Below, one piece after another: positions 35,736-47,470 of a DNA stretch of 64,000 nt. The DNA comes from Echinococcus granulosus (Eukaryota; Platyhelminthes; Cestoda; Cyclophyllidea; Taeniidae), in contig NW_020170615.1 of assembly GCF_000524195.1 (NCBI RefSeq), positions 1-64,000 of the forward strand, written 5' to 3'. Below the pieces are notes generated by a model that searched no databases, was not told the DNA's origin, and saw only the letters and a list, made by a program, of their open reading frames with translations. The position numbers and the translations under genes are program-made. Position 1 is the stretch's first letter; the number at the start of each line of letters is the position of its first letter.

Positions 35736-37640
35736 CCAAGATCATGCTCACAAGCACCAGTTCATAATGGATGCACTTGGACACTATTCGACCTTCCAGT
35801 AACCTATGGTCTTTACCTCTCCATGCTGCACCTAAAAGAATTCAAGAGATTGGAGACATTGCCGAGTCCCGGAATCACTCGCTTCTGTGATGATGTTTGC
35901 CAGGTATCCTGTTCCCTATCCTCGTGACTTTTCCAGAATTGACTTAATCCTAGCTTATCACCGATATCCTATGGATTAGCAAGATATTTCCAAGGTAAAC
36001 ACCACGACCCCTTTTGGCTCATATAAATTTGTTTGTGTTTTTTGGACTACGTAGTGATAAGCAGACATTTCAATGGTTCATTAAGCAATCAGTTTGTGGG
36101 TTACTAATCTTCTTTTCTCACCTACATGGCATTTTGACAGCCGATAAGAATGCCTTGAAACATATGCATCATTCAGGGGCTCTTTTCGAATATCCTTAAC
36201 AAAACAGGCTTTTAACCAATGCCATCAAGTGTCAATCGGGAGTAAAATCATTTTGAATTTTTCTGACAAGTTATTGGTTCTCTCAGCACTAGTGACTTAC
36301 CTGCGAAAATGCCCGTCACTATGGCTTATCCGTGATCCACTTCTTGCTACCAACTCTGCCGACTTCTTAGCCTCACTAGACTTTCACCTCTTGATACTCT
36401 GCTGTGTGGAATTTGGTTAATCACTTACAAACCTCTTGTGTAACTCCACCCATCATTCAAAAGTCTTTGAGAAAGTAACCATGGCTTCCGATTTCAGAAA
36501 AACCACCTCAGTGAAACCCAATTCATTGACAGACTTCTACACTGTATCATTGGCCAGAACTTGCAGAAAGCTATAGGTGGCGTACTACAAGTTTCTAACA
36601 TTTAAATTTACCTGCAAGTTTACTTTTCCCAAAACCTTCAACTGGCAAAAACATGGAGGAAATTGTTAGCAGCCTATCTACCTAAGCACTTCAGATGCCT
36701 TTTCGAGGGTTACAAATCCTTGACATGCGTTTAACGCTGCATCAAATCGCCATTCGAGCCGAACTGGAAACTTGAATACCATCTCACAGCTTACGATGTG
36801 TCGAAGGCACGCAACGTGCATCGTCCCGCAATGGACCACTTGATTAGGAAGCCTCAACCCTTGCCCAACATTGATTCCGAACTGGTCATACTGCATCAGC
36901 AGTCAATTGCTGTGATATCTCTCTGTTCCAGAGTTATGCCAATCACAGGTGACGTTTACACCAACAAAGAGGAACACCTTCGTGGTAGTGTTTTCCAGCA
37001 CTTCCATTCGCTTTCGCACCTCAGTGTTCTTGCTACCCCAACTTCGTCTGTAATCTGTTTACCCAAACACTCAGGCCGACATCCGACAATGGACAGTGTT
37101 ATGCATTCTCGGCCACACGAGTAGAGTGAGTCTTCTGGCACACTCTCCGTGCCCAAGGCAAATCTTAACCACATTCATCTGAACAATGCTGATTCTCTAC
37201 CTCTTTCCAATAGGTTTACCTTCATGGTTACCAGTGTGATCGCTACACTCGATGACTACGGGCAACACCCATTAAAGATGTACCAACACTAGCAGTGGTT
37301 AAGTCTTGGGTATCTCCCTTTCTAGGACCACCGACACTCACCACTGGCCAGGGGTAGCAATTCATGTATGCCTTATTCAGATATTTAAGACATCTGTACT
37401 GGTTGGGATCACAAAGACGAGTCCCTACTATTCTGCCACAAAAGAACTCGTGAACGCCTTAACCACCATCTGAATAGTGATATCTTGGTCAGCCCTGGTG
37501 TATAGTGGACTGGGATGTTCCCCACTGCCTTAATCAAAACCTGCTTCATGGTGAAAGTGGATACCGGCTATTCACATTTCGATCTTAGGTTTAGTATCAC
37601 ACTCCGTTTTCCCGGTGAAGTGTACATCTAGGTTTTACCT
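35736..37640 (+). mobile_element. Degenerate Ty3/gypsy retrotransposon fragment, reverse transcriptase to integrase
   Basis: Plus strand, frame broken many times. Reverse transcriptase: DWRHC and RYPVPYPRDFSRIDLILAYH at about 35850-35950, TTTPFGSYKFV at 36005, FGLRSDKQTFQWFI at 36045 and HMHHSGALFEYP at 36163. The YLDD active-site motif is replaced by SHLHG. The RNase H region is largely lost. The zinc-binding segment before integrase is readable (VFQHFHSLSHLSV at about 36990, then WTVLCILGHTSRV at 37091), then HIHL and a PLSNRFTFMVTSV-like start of the integrase core at 37170, then SWVSPFLGPPTLTTGQG and QFMYALFRYLRHLYWLGSQR to 37400, and a C-terminal ITLRFPGEVY at about 37600. It is a pseudo-element with no intact enzyme. 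Confidence 0.85.
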
Positions 37641-39084
37641 CTCGTGAGGTTGGCCACTATCGCCTAATTCTCATACAGGAGGTCAAAGGTGAAATAATGT
37701 CAGAACAATGTCAGAACATGAGAACAACAGAAGACGTGCAAAGCCATAAGTGGCTGGCTGTCTGGAGTTATTGCTTTCCGAGTGACTGCTGAATAAGTCG
37801 AGCCATCGGCCAATATGAGTACCCTTGGTCGTTCGGATATAGGTGATCGATCCCTCGTCTAGAGGGTCGTGATTGGTTTCCTTGAGAAAAGATGAGGCCA
37901 AATCACATGTGTGCTCGTGCTATCGCCACCCGCGGCGATCGGTCCGCTGGAGTGTCCAACATATCCATATGCGTCCCATCCCAAACACCGCATGAGCCAA
38001 CTGACTTTCACGCCTCTGCGTACGCCTGCTCAACACTCGACCTTCTATTTGGACCTCCCTACTTTTTCCTTAGTGTTGGAGTTAGAACTGTTTGACCCCT
38101 TCATGTTCACCCTACAACAGTCCATCTAAAGCGCTAGGCGCATTCAGCACCAATAGATTAAAAATAGGTCGCGTTGATTAATTCTCCCCTCCCCTTCCCG
38201 TATTTCGTGCTAAACTTCACCCAAAATTCTTCCTGCGTCTCACACAGTGCACCCGTGTAAAACATGTTCCACCCTCGCTGGGCCCATCCTACCCGTACTT
38301 GCATCACATGCACGCGCTGGACGTCCTGTCTAGTACCTCACATTACGCATCTAGTCGGGGTCCTAACCGCTAAACTTTCATCACCAGCGTGTTCTTTTTT
38401 GCCATCTATATTAGTCGTGCCAGAGGCTTACTCTTTCCGTGTTTTTCGTCCAATGCATTATAAACCTCCATTTGTTTGTAGGTTGGGATAAGAGCCTTGC
38501 ATTTCAGCTGACCTCTGTAGTTATAGCAGGTCACATTTTGAAACTATTGCAGCCCACTTCGGAAGCCTGGCGCTTTTGCGTTCTTTATTTGTGGAACTTT
38601 GCGGCTTTGGAAAAACCACTCATCCACAAGAACTGCATACAGCTTCTGCCTGAAGTTCAAAGTTAGCTTTTAAAAGTAATACATACTTAATTTTTAAACA
38701 GCATAGGAGTTCAAGTGCTTTTTAGGTGAGAATGTAGAATTTATTAGCAGTTACCCTTGAAGCAATTATTTTGATTGCTACCTGCTGAAAATGTGTGTTA
38801 AATCCTAACACCTGCAGAAATATTAGCATTAATTTACCTCAGCTTTCGACAGCGATCATAGGCTAGTTGTGTCCACTTACAACTAGTTTTGCCATTTATT
38901 ATCACTTTCCCACTGAAGAGCATCAGAAAGGCGTGGATTTACCCCCACTTGAATAAAAGACTTTTGTCAGCCTTATTATGCCGCCCTTAAGTCTCGATAC
39001 GCCAAATGTGAAGCGCCCTTCAAATTGTACACGTCTATTTCAAATCGTAGAGGGGAAATTTATAAATAAATAACCATGGTATAG
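37641..39084. other. Intergenic region right of the retrotransposon relic
   Basis: Possibly continues the decayed element for a few hundred bases, but I cannot read a family motif beyond 37640. The stretch 38660-39080 is AT-rich and would hold the 3' UTR of the minus-strand orphan gene; no canonical AATAAA was seen close to its stop. Confidence 0.35.
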
Positions 39085-42000
39085 TTAATTATTTGATCTG
39101 TACTTCTTCCACCAGACAGAAGTTGACCTTTTGCATCTCCTGCGTTCAAACAACAGTCGCATGTCAAATGATTCATTTCCGTTGCTGTCCATTGCATTAT
39201 GTTCTGAAATACTCGAAATTGTGTCCAAAATTAGCAAATCTAGTGGATTTCTGCAGTCACGTCTTATTTTCGGCTCCTGCTTTGTGGATAGGGTCTTAAT
39301 GCGCACAGTCCCCTTTTCCGTCCATTGACTCGTGGGGACGGTTTCACGTTTGCTGTTATTTGATCTGTCCTTTTCCTTAATATAAAAAGTATTGTGGGTC
39401 TGTTCAGGGTATTTGCTGTCAGCATCTAGTTTGAAACCGCTCATCAGAACTATCGGCCGCACACGTTCACCACAGATGCTCGCTCCTCCTCCTCCTCCTG
39501 ATGGATTCTTGAATGTGCCACATGGAAATGGCCGACTTTCCTTGAGTCTTGACATCACGTGCTTACCATGAGGAAGGAAAAGGTGCTTTGAATGATTCCT
39601 TAGGGGAATTTTTGTCGAGTTAAAATGGTAACCATTTAGTCTAGAAATCGGTGGAGCAGAACTCCAGCACAATAGGAAATCACTCCCTTCGCAGTTTGGT
39701 CTTTGCACGCTTTTCTTCGCAGCATTTAGATGCTCTAGTGCAAAATAATAATTCTCCAAACTGTCTAGATGTTTTAATGTTTCAGCAGCATTTTGAGCAG
39801 GTGGGTCATCCACCACGACTGGGTTGGTTTCTTCGGATTCAGTGCCCTCTGTTAATCCATCCCGTGTGTTAGTGGAAATAAAGGGTGAGCTTATTATGTC
39901 CTCTATTTTTGATAAATTTCTAGGGTTTTCCTGTGAGCAATGAAATGGCTTATAGTTGTTAAAAAATCCTGGCGTTCCCTGCAATGGGATGATACAAACT
40001 GATTCGGGAAATACTGTTTGTGGTTTATTTCCAATTGATTTCTCTTCTTTTTGAAATGTATTTTGAGGCATTACCAAAGCAGTTGAGTTCAGAAAGTATA
40101 GATTGTCGACTGTTTCATTGGCAAAAGTTGTTGTTATTTGATTTGTACGAATTTCCGGTTTCGGATGTATGTTAACCAACGGAAGCAGAGCAATCTTTGA
40201 AGTCCTTTGAAGCGTTTTGTCCCACCGATCAACCGTTTCCATGACTTCTTCCTCGATTGCTAATACCTTCTGACAAACCCTGTTGAGATTTCTCGAAACC
40301 GTAAGAGCAGTCGGCAGGGTTATACACCTTTTGACTTCGAGTGCTTTTAGGCGTTCGATTTTTTCAAGAGCTTTCTCCAAGATTTCAACATTTTCCCTCG
40401 GTCGATCTGGTGGGGTTACCATATAACCAAGTGTAGAATTAACAAGTCGTATTTTTCCGGTGTATTCTAATTGTGCAGCATTAAAATCACCACTCTTGTC
40501 GTTGTCATTTGCCTGTGTTTGACCACCGTCAACAGAGGAAGAAGTGCCAAGAACATGACAGATTTGGTAGGATTTAGTGAAACATTTCTCATTTTCTCTT
40601 AAACCCTCTTCGACATCACCAAAACCATCGCTGTCGTGGGATGTACAATGGAAAGGAAATTCAGGTCCTTTTTGAGAATTTTTACTATTCTTTGAAGCAA
40701 ACTGCCTCGTATCAGTTAAGTTTGATGTAGTTGCCGTATTTTGATAATGCTTTTCAAGTGACAGTTCGATTGCCCCTTCTCTAACCGTGTCACCATCCTG
40801 CAAAAGCCATGACAGCTCATTAGAACTGGGTGAAATCTGGGTTTCCATTGCGCATCTTCGATACATTTCGTGTTCGGAGGAGTCGACAAAACTTTTAAAA
40901 CTTTTGTCCGTTACATTCCAAAAAGGTTGCAGCACTCGCAAACATTTGTTTGGTTCAATTACATTGACCAAATGTGTCTGGGTAACAACATCCGCGCCTT
41001 GCGGTTCCGTTACTTTGACCTGTATTCCGCACAAGTCATGCGAAAATTCGGCGCAAGCCTCAACCAGGTGCTTTTCCATATTAGGGATTGAATAAAGTGA
41101 TGGATACCATCCTCGTACATCAGCAGCATCGTTGTTTTCATCACGAATAATATACTCAGGGATTTGAGTTGGATTTTCATAAACCTTTAGGGCATCCGTA
41201 GCGCATGATTCGCCTGTCTGGATTTTGGCCCTACCGCCTAGAACGTACTTCAGATCAGGAGGCAAAACTCGAGTATTTTCTATTGGTAATTCCGGTAAAA
41301 ACGCCACAGAATCATCACTTATTTCAATGAGTGTACAAGAGGGCTCTTTCAGTTGACCTTTTGTCGTATCTTTTGGTTTACAAAAGTGTAACTTCTTTAC
41401 CACATTATTTGGATACCTTGATACATCATCAGAAGTTTGCAGTACTGTAATCACCTCGAATGAATCGAAGCTGGTTTCGGAGGAGGAGTTAAAACGTAAT
41501 TCTCCATGCGGTGGATCTATGGACTGGGAAATTTGTACGAACTCACGGTTTGTCTGTGACATTTCTTCAATGCAATTTCCTATGCAGGTGGCGACCATGT
41601 CTGCAAATGAACCTTTTTGATGAATAGCATTAGTTTTACCTAAGGTATTACCTTCACAGTTTTTTTCCACTTCTATTGAGTTTCGATGTAAATTGAGCAA
41701 CTCTCTATTTCTGTCCAAAATAGACTTTGAATTGGCCCTTCGTTTCTCGATTGGTAGTTCCTCCTTCATAGCGTCCTCAAAACAAGGCGTTTCAACACAT
41801 CCCTTCAAATTCCGCTCCTGTATTTCATCCATCAAACACACAAAATATCTCTTCCGTTCGTGGCTACTTTTCCGCACAACGATTTCGTAGTCCCTTGCCA
41901 ATTCGGTTGCATGTGTTGAGGTCGGATTTGGCACATGGTTTTCACATGCGTTTGTCGATAAACCACCACTCCTTTGAAAAGGACACGGAGACTCTTCGCA

Positions 42001-42909
42001 TAACTCCTCCACGCATTTCATCCTGTTTGATGATACAGTCATGCCAAACGATTGTTTTTCCTCATGCATTTTATGTGGCTTTAGTGAGCGGATTGGCTTC
42101 TTATCACCCTGATGGCATTCAACCTTGCCCCCTTCTAAATCTTCCCATTTTGGAGTAAGTGGGTCATACTTTTTGACAGGGGAATGCTTCGCCGAAATAG
42201 CTTTCTGGTTCCTTATTTTATCATGTTTTCGCTCTGAAGTAGGGCAATTTATCTCATCTGCTAAAAACAACACCTCTGAAATTGCATCTCTTGGTGAGTC
42301 TACTACTTTTGACGGTAGTTTAGAGTGTGATCGATTCAATTTCTCAGGGGCATCCCCTTCATGAGTGCTCCTGTGATCGTTTCCCTTAAGCGGATACAAT
42401 TCCACCTCTACTTCAATAGGTCCTCTTCCCGTTACTTTCACTGGTGTTAAAGCATTGATAGCAGATGCTTCGCGCAATCTTCCTATTGACATATCCAATT
42501 TTTTTATTACTTCCGCCAATTGAGTTCTTACACGACCTGTGTTTGCTATTCTACGAGACTTTCTAAACCATTCTTCCGGTACTATCCCAGAACTCATGAA
42601 CTGCTTAAATTCTTCTGGAGGTGTGGCTACTTTGTAGGGTTCTTTAACCCTTTGTGTCCCAGTGTTGATGTTTACGGACGTGTGCCTGAGGAGAGGAGCT
42701 GGTGCGCTGGAGAGTGTGCATTCCTCCATATCAGTGACTTCACTGCTTCCACCGCTGGAGTCGGATGAAGGGGAAGAGGAGGAAGTGGTAAAGGAGGAGA
42801 AATTATTCACATCGACCTCACAACTGCAAACACAAAGACTTTCCTCCTCCAGCATGTCTGTCCAACTTGTAACTTTAGTAATGGAGGACACTGTAGGGCT
42901 GGCTTTCAT
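39085..42909 (-). CDS. Large single-exon protein of unknown family, 1274 aa
   Basis: One uninterrupted frame of 3.8 kb; chance is very unlikely in DNA this rich in stops. The start was taken at the ATG at 42907-42909. The frame stays open further upstream to a possible acceptor (ATTTTAG near 42960), so it could be the last exon of a longer gene. Features seen: a Ser/Thr/Asp-rich low-complexity N-terminus (about residues 35-65), a more ordered basic segment near residues 100-150 (EEFKQFMSSGIVPEEWFRK, then RTQLAEVIKKLDMSIGRL), long Ser/Lys/Glu-rich middle without repeats, helix-like heptads near residues 845-920 (LEKALEKIERLKALEVKRC), and a basic C-terminus (RRRCKRSTSVWWKKYR). No signal peptide or membrane segment. 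I recognise no domain; a cytoskeletal or nuclear scaffold role would be a guess. Confidence 0.8.
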   Translation of the reverse strand: MKASPTVSSITKVTSWTDMLEEESLCVCSCEVDVNNFSSFTTSSSSPSSDSSGGSSEVTDMEECTLSSAPAPLLRHTSVNINTGTQRVKEPYKVATPPEEFKQFMSSGIVPEEWFRKSRRIANTGRVRTQLAEVIKKLDMSIGRLREASAINALTPVKVTGRGPIEVEVELYPLKGNDHRSTHEGDAPEKLNRSHSKLPSKVVDSPRDAISEVLFLADEINCPTSERKHDKIRNQKAISAKHSPVKKYDPLTPKWEDLEGGKVECHQGDKKPIRSLKPHKMHEEKQSFGMTVSSNRMKCVEELCEESPCPFQRSGGLSTNACENHVPNPTSTHATELARDYEIVVRKSSHERKRYFVCLMDEIQERNLKGCVETPCFEDAMKEELPIEKRRANSKSILDRNRELLNLHRNSIEVEKNCEGNTLGKTNAIHQKGSFADMVATCIGNCIEEMSQTNREFVQISQSIDPPHGELRFNSSSETSFDSFEVITVLQTSDDVSRYPNNVVKKLHFCKPKDTTKGQLKEPSCTLIEISDDSVAFLPELPIENTRVLPPDLKYVLGGRAKIQTGESCATDALKVYENPTQIPEYIIRDENNDAADVRGWYPSLYSIPNMEKHLVEACAEFSHDLCGIQVKVTEPQGADVVTQTHLVNVIEPNKCLRVLQPFWNVTDKSFKSFVDSSEHEMYRRCAMETQISPSSNELSWLLQDGDTVREGAIELSLEKHYQNTATTSNLTDTRQFASKNSKNSQKGPEFPFHCTSHDSDGFGDVEEGLRENEKCFTKSYQICHVLGTSSSVDGGQTQANDNDKSGDFNAAQLEYTGKIRLVNSTLGYMVTPPDRPRENVEILEKALEKIERLKALEVKRCITLPTALTVSRNLNRVCQKVLAIEEEVMETVDRWDKTLQRTSKIALLPLVNIHPKPEIRTNQITTTFANETVDNLYFLNSTALVMPQNTFQKEEKSIGNKPQTVFPESVCIIPLQGTPGFFNNYKPFHCSQENPRNLSKIEDIISSPFISTNTRDGLTEGTESEETNPVVVDDPPAQNAAETLKHLDSLENYYFALEHLNAAKKSVQRPNCEGSDFLLCWSSAPPISRLNGYHFNSTKIPLRNHSKHLFLPHGKHVMSRLKESRPFPCGTFKNPSGGGGGASICGERVRPIVLMSGFKLDADSKYPEQTHNTFYIKEKDRSNNSKRETVPTSQWTEKGTVRIKTLSTKQEPKIRRDCRNPLDLLILDTISSISEHNAMDSNGNESFDMRLLFERRRCKRSTSVWWKKYRSNN

Positions 42910-45900
42910 GTTCAATGGTGGATCAACACTTAGGTGATTAGCAGCACAAGGTATGTATTCTAAAATAGAATTAATAACTCTAGGATGGGATTAATTTGGT
43001 TTAAAACTTCTATCGAAATTGAAAAAGACTAATTTTTATGTAAGCTGGCGTTTGAGGGATACAATTGCAGATGTTACTAAGCCATAATGTGGGACTTCCA
43101 GTGTACTAGGTGCAACAAAGTATGACTATGTCAAAGGAAATATCATGGAATAAATGAGCATTCGGATTTAGCCAGCTGTTTGGAACTACCTCGTGAATGA
43201 ATCGGCTAGAATTGCCGCCACTTTAGGCACACCCATCGATTTGTTGGCAAAACATATGACTGTGACTTTGGAGTTTAAATTTAGATGAGAAAGTTTTTAT
43301 CTTGGAAGGTGCGACTGTTCACTTAGCGTTACCGCTGGTCATGGATACGAGCTTCAGAATCAGTTTTCATAAATATTCTAAATTATTCCCGTGGGTGGTC
43401 TACTTAAAATTATTGAGTAAAACCTCTCCCGCTGGCATAATATTCTCTTAATAGAGTGCGCGTGCTCCATCGTGGCTCTATTATTAAACCGTGTTCTCTA
43501 CTGTTGCCGTTTTGATCAAATAGACACGTTGGATTGGCTTCAGCGCAATACATGTCTCATAAAGCGTATTTCCATTCGCCAGTTTAGTCTTTCATATGTC
43601 AACTGATGAGGTGACCTTTTGGCCCTGCATGTGAGCGGTGAAACAGGCCACTTGGAAAGTGTTCACGCCGTGACCTGATGTGGGTCTGCAGCCTAAAAGG
43701 AGTTTTGTGAAATAATTTCCTGTAAAATACAACCCAGCGTCAAGATGCTATAACGACCTTCATATTTTTGTCATTCCCTAAACCGATCAACCCAATTTGG
43801 GAACTCATCCAGGCTAAATAAACACTTTTACATGGGTGATAAACGACAATTATGTCTGACAGAACGTACTTTTACCATCCGAATGCGCTACCACTTATTA
43901 TTTTTTTATTGATACTTTTTTAGCCCTGGTCTTAGCATAATAAACCACTTTCGTAGACTGTGCGAACGGATGACAAGTATTAATGTTCCAGACGGTTAAG
44001 CCGAACATTTCTCACTAGACCAGACAACTAGCCGTTGGACAACGGCATGAAGACATCTTCGTCTAAGCACTAAGCTAATCAGGGATGCACACCTTGACGA
44101 AAAAGGCATTAGTTTGGGGGCTCTAAAGAGTGCTTACAGCCCTATTAACCAAGCCTTATAACAGCTATTGGCCTCCAACGCAAGGCTTAAGGGCGTGGAA
44201 GAGAATTTATTTTAGATGTTATTTTTAAAATGTGTTCTCTGAATTGCGAGGCGTTATTCCACATGCAGACGTCCACCTCTTTTCATTGCCCAATTTATTA
44301 AGTTTATAATTTGCATACAGAAGTTTTGAGCATCCAAATTTGAGCCTAGCAGAAAGTAGTTGCGGTACTTTATCATTTCACGAGATCTTGCCTTGAGGTG
44401 ATAGACTTTTTAAACACAAATTTTAATTTCACAGCGTTTTGGGGTTCATATTCGGCCTTGCGCACGCAGCCTTTTGAAACACGGGCAATCTCAGCATTCA
44501 AGGTGACGCGTCTCCATCGGATAGAAGCGCACTGTAGTACTAACCGCCTGAAACTCTGAGCTGGAAGAATTTACTAGTTATTATTCTGATCGTGCATTCA
44601 CTACATGGCCAAGGCTTCAGTTCTGTAATCTCGAATCATAAAAAGTTGTGTTTTTACACCCGTATAACTGGGGCAACGCTAAAACAGAAGCTCCGCTTGA
44701 ACCGTGTTTCGGTTCTCTCACAGTAAGGTATTAAAAAGAAGTGGATAAATTTAAGTCTAACCGTTAAATATGTATAAATCAAGTGCTTGTAGAAATACTG
44801 TATCACCTTGTCACGCCGTTAGACAAAGTACCTGTCACCATCTCGGATAAAGCGGTAGTTAAAATTATGCCAGAAGAGTTGGTGCGGTAGTTAGGCTATC
44901 GCTTGCAACCAAGGGTAAAGCCCATGTCGGGAGCTTTACGCATTATGTTAAGCAGATCGTCAACCAGTTCCAAGATCCTGGTTGGTCTGACCTTTTACTC
45001 ACACGCAATCTAAAGTGGTTGAAATATTGCGGAAACAAACCATAAGGTGATCGGAACTGCAAAAGACCTGGAATTTAATGGGGCACATTGTCATGAATAA
45101 CTAGGCACGCATTTACATAGACATTTGAAATTTTTTTTAATGCTACCCTTTGCACTGGACTTGAAATCACTTATCAATAAGATCAAATTAGGCTTTGTTT
45201 CCTTCGCTGTCTACGTCGGTTATCAGTGTCATGTCATTGAAACCAGTGCGTGTTCCACTTGGCTTGGTTTTGTGATTTCGAATGGCAAATCAAAGCTAAC
45301 CGAGTGTTCTCGAAACAATTCCGAAAAGTATTTGTAAAAGTGCAATCTCCATTCACCAAAAGTTAGTAAATGCGTTAAATAGAAGTTTCATTATTGACTG
45401 CAGCATGATGACTCAAAATTCGACGCAATCCCACATTCCTGTGCGGAAACGACCTTGAGTAATGCTTCCGTCCCATCTGCCAGCCAATGGTGGATCTACG
45501 GCATTCTACACGCCCTTAAACCTTGGCTCTTGCAGCTGAGGCATGGTTAGATTTTAACTGTAAAAGCACGTTGCCCAGATTCTAGCCCGCATTGGTCATC
45601 TTTTGCAAAAATACACCGTCCTACAAGCAACCGGATTCAATGACTTCTATTACCTCTTGCAATGTTAGACCATGAAGATCTTTCCACCTCATCCACAATG
45701 GTTACGGGGTTCTTGTGCCAAAGATAACTACAGTCAGATATGAGGAAAGTTGACTTGAATATTTTTGGTGCTGGACGTAGGATGGGGACGCATTGACGTG
45801 CAGCGGCACAGGCTGACGCGATGCGCACTTCCATGACTCACGGTGGAGTTTTTTGCTGTATGGTCCGGTTGGGCTTAAGTCAGGGTAAACACCGAGTAAC

Positions 45901-47150
45901 ATCACAACTTTTTTGTTCTTTTTTTCTCCATTTTCTTACCTTCCACCCACACTCATCGCTAGACTAAGGGTGGTGAAATCAATCAACCCTCCATAATCCC
46001 CAGTAAATTTGGCTCTAGGGGCAACCCCATTAATGGTTGCCTGTAGAGTTGAAAGTGGCTCTCTTTTACTGAAAGAGGTAAGGCAAGAAAATTACAGCAG
46101 GATAGTAGACTGAATTACAGCCAGTATTGCGTTACAGTATCGTCTAAGCATGGAATTCATGCTTTTCCATTCAATGCAGCAAGTACTACACCTTGAACTG
46201 CTTACTCGACTTAACTGATATAAAATATGCTTCTAACACTACTACGCATGAAATCGTGTGATTTGGTTAATTTTTAATTTCAGCCACTGAGATCCCATGA
46301 ATGGGCAGGGCCACTGCTTTCCCACGCGGGAAAACAATTTTTAAGCATAAAAACTTGTGTACCTGACGATTCGCATTAAAAGCATTCGAGCCTTCCGACT
46401 CCAACTTCAACGCACTTCAAACATAGACAAAGCACTTTCTATCGAAGTGCAGTCCCAATGAATGGAACGCATCAATAAAATATTTTATGGATGGAAGTCT
46501 TGCCAATTTGAACGCACCATCCATGGCCGAAACATAAATAAAAGTTGCTGATAAACAGTCACACTGCCTTTGCGTGATTCACATTATTGTGATGTAAAAT
46601 TTGGCACTTTTATGATAGGACCAAAAGTTGGCGAGTAAGAATATTTTACAATGGATTGGAGACCAATAAAAAACTCCCTTTTTGGGTGGCCTATCGTGGG
46701 TTCCCTGAAGGTTGACTCGACTCCTAAGTGGGCATCTGGTACTATGCATTGAAACGAGACTATTCAAACACTATACGGTTGCTGTGTTCCGATTCCTCCC
46801 CAACAATTCGTACGTATTTTCAGTCTATGAATTTGAAAGACAATGACTGCATATTTTGCAGCAGCGCTTGCGGTTAAGTGGACTGTTTAACTGGAAGCGT
46901 ATTCATGGTAAATTCCTTCCCATTGGAGCTTTGCATTCAACGACTTGGCAGCTGGTGAGTCAACAATACAAACACGCCTTAGGGGCAATCAAATCAAACC
47001 TGATGCCCGCATTATACTGCGAATAACGGGCGAAACTTTGAAAAGACCTGCAGTTGGGTTTTCGTATTCTTCGGAATCGGCTGATTTTGTGCAGCGGTGC
47101 CGCTTCACAGGAGCGCACAACGGCTAGGGCTGCCACGACCAAAACACTAC
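42910..47150. other. Gene-poor intergenic region
   Basis: No exon or reading frame with convincing motifs. Short minus-strand frames near 45637-45905 overlap in two frames and match nothing I know. The 5' region of the orphan gene lies at its left end. Confidence 0.4.
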
Positions 47151-47470
47151 CACCAGTCAATTCGAGTCACGCGCACAGAAAGTGATGTGTTTACGTGTTA
47201 TGCAGACGGGCACGCACGCACGCACGCACCACAAAAAAAGAGCCGGTGTGTTGTGCGCCAATTTCCGGACAGGCACTTGTGTGCGCACGTGCGTGCGTGC
47301 ATACCGCGATCGTGCCAAGCCAACCCACTGCTCGAGCGTGCATGCATGCAAGTGGGCAGGCTGTGATGAGGATACGGACCGGACCATCAAGTCCATATGA
47401 GTCACCGCGTTCATTCGCGTCTAGAAATCCGTTAAAAAAGGCCAGGTGAGTAATGGCCAAGACTCCACGA
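47151..47470. repeat. GC-rich island with ACGC/GTGC microsatellites in inverted orientation
   Basis: A run of (GCAC)n at about 47211-47228 and a complementary GTGCGTGCGTGC at about 47289-47300 face each other about 60-70 bases apart, so the stretch could fold as a hairpin. The low complexity leaves all six frames open here, which explains the overlapping reading frames; none looks like a gene. Confidence 0.6.

Noticed and set aside
45637..45905. Minus-strand frames considered as the C-terminal end of another gypsy integrase.
   Set aside because: The similarity depended on a few scattered residues and no diagnostic motif could be read.
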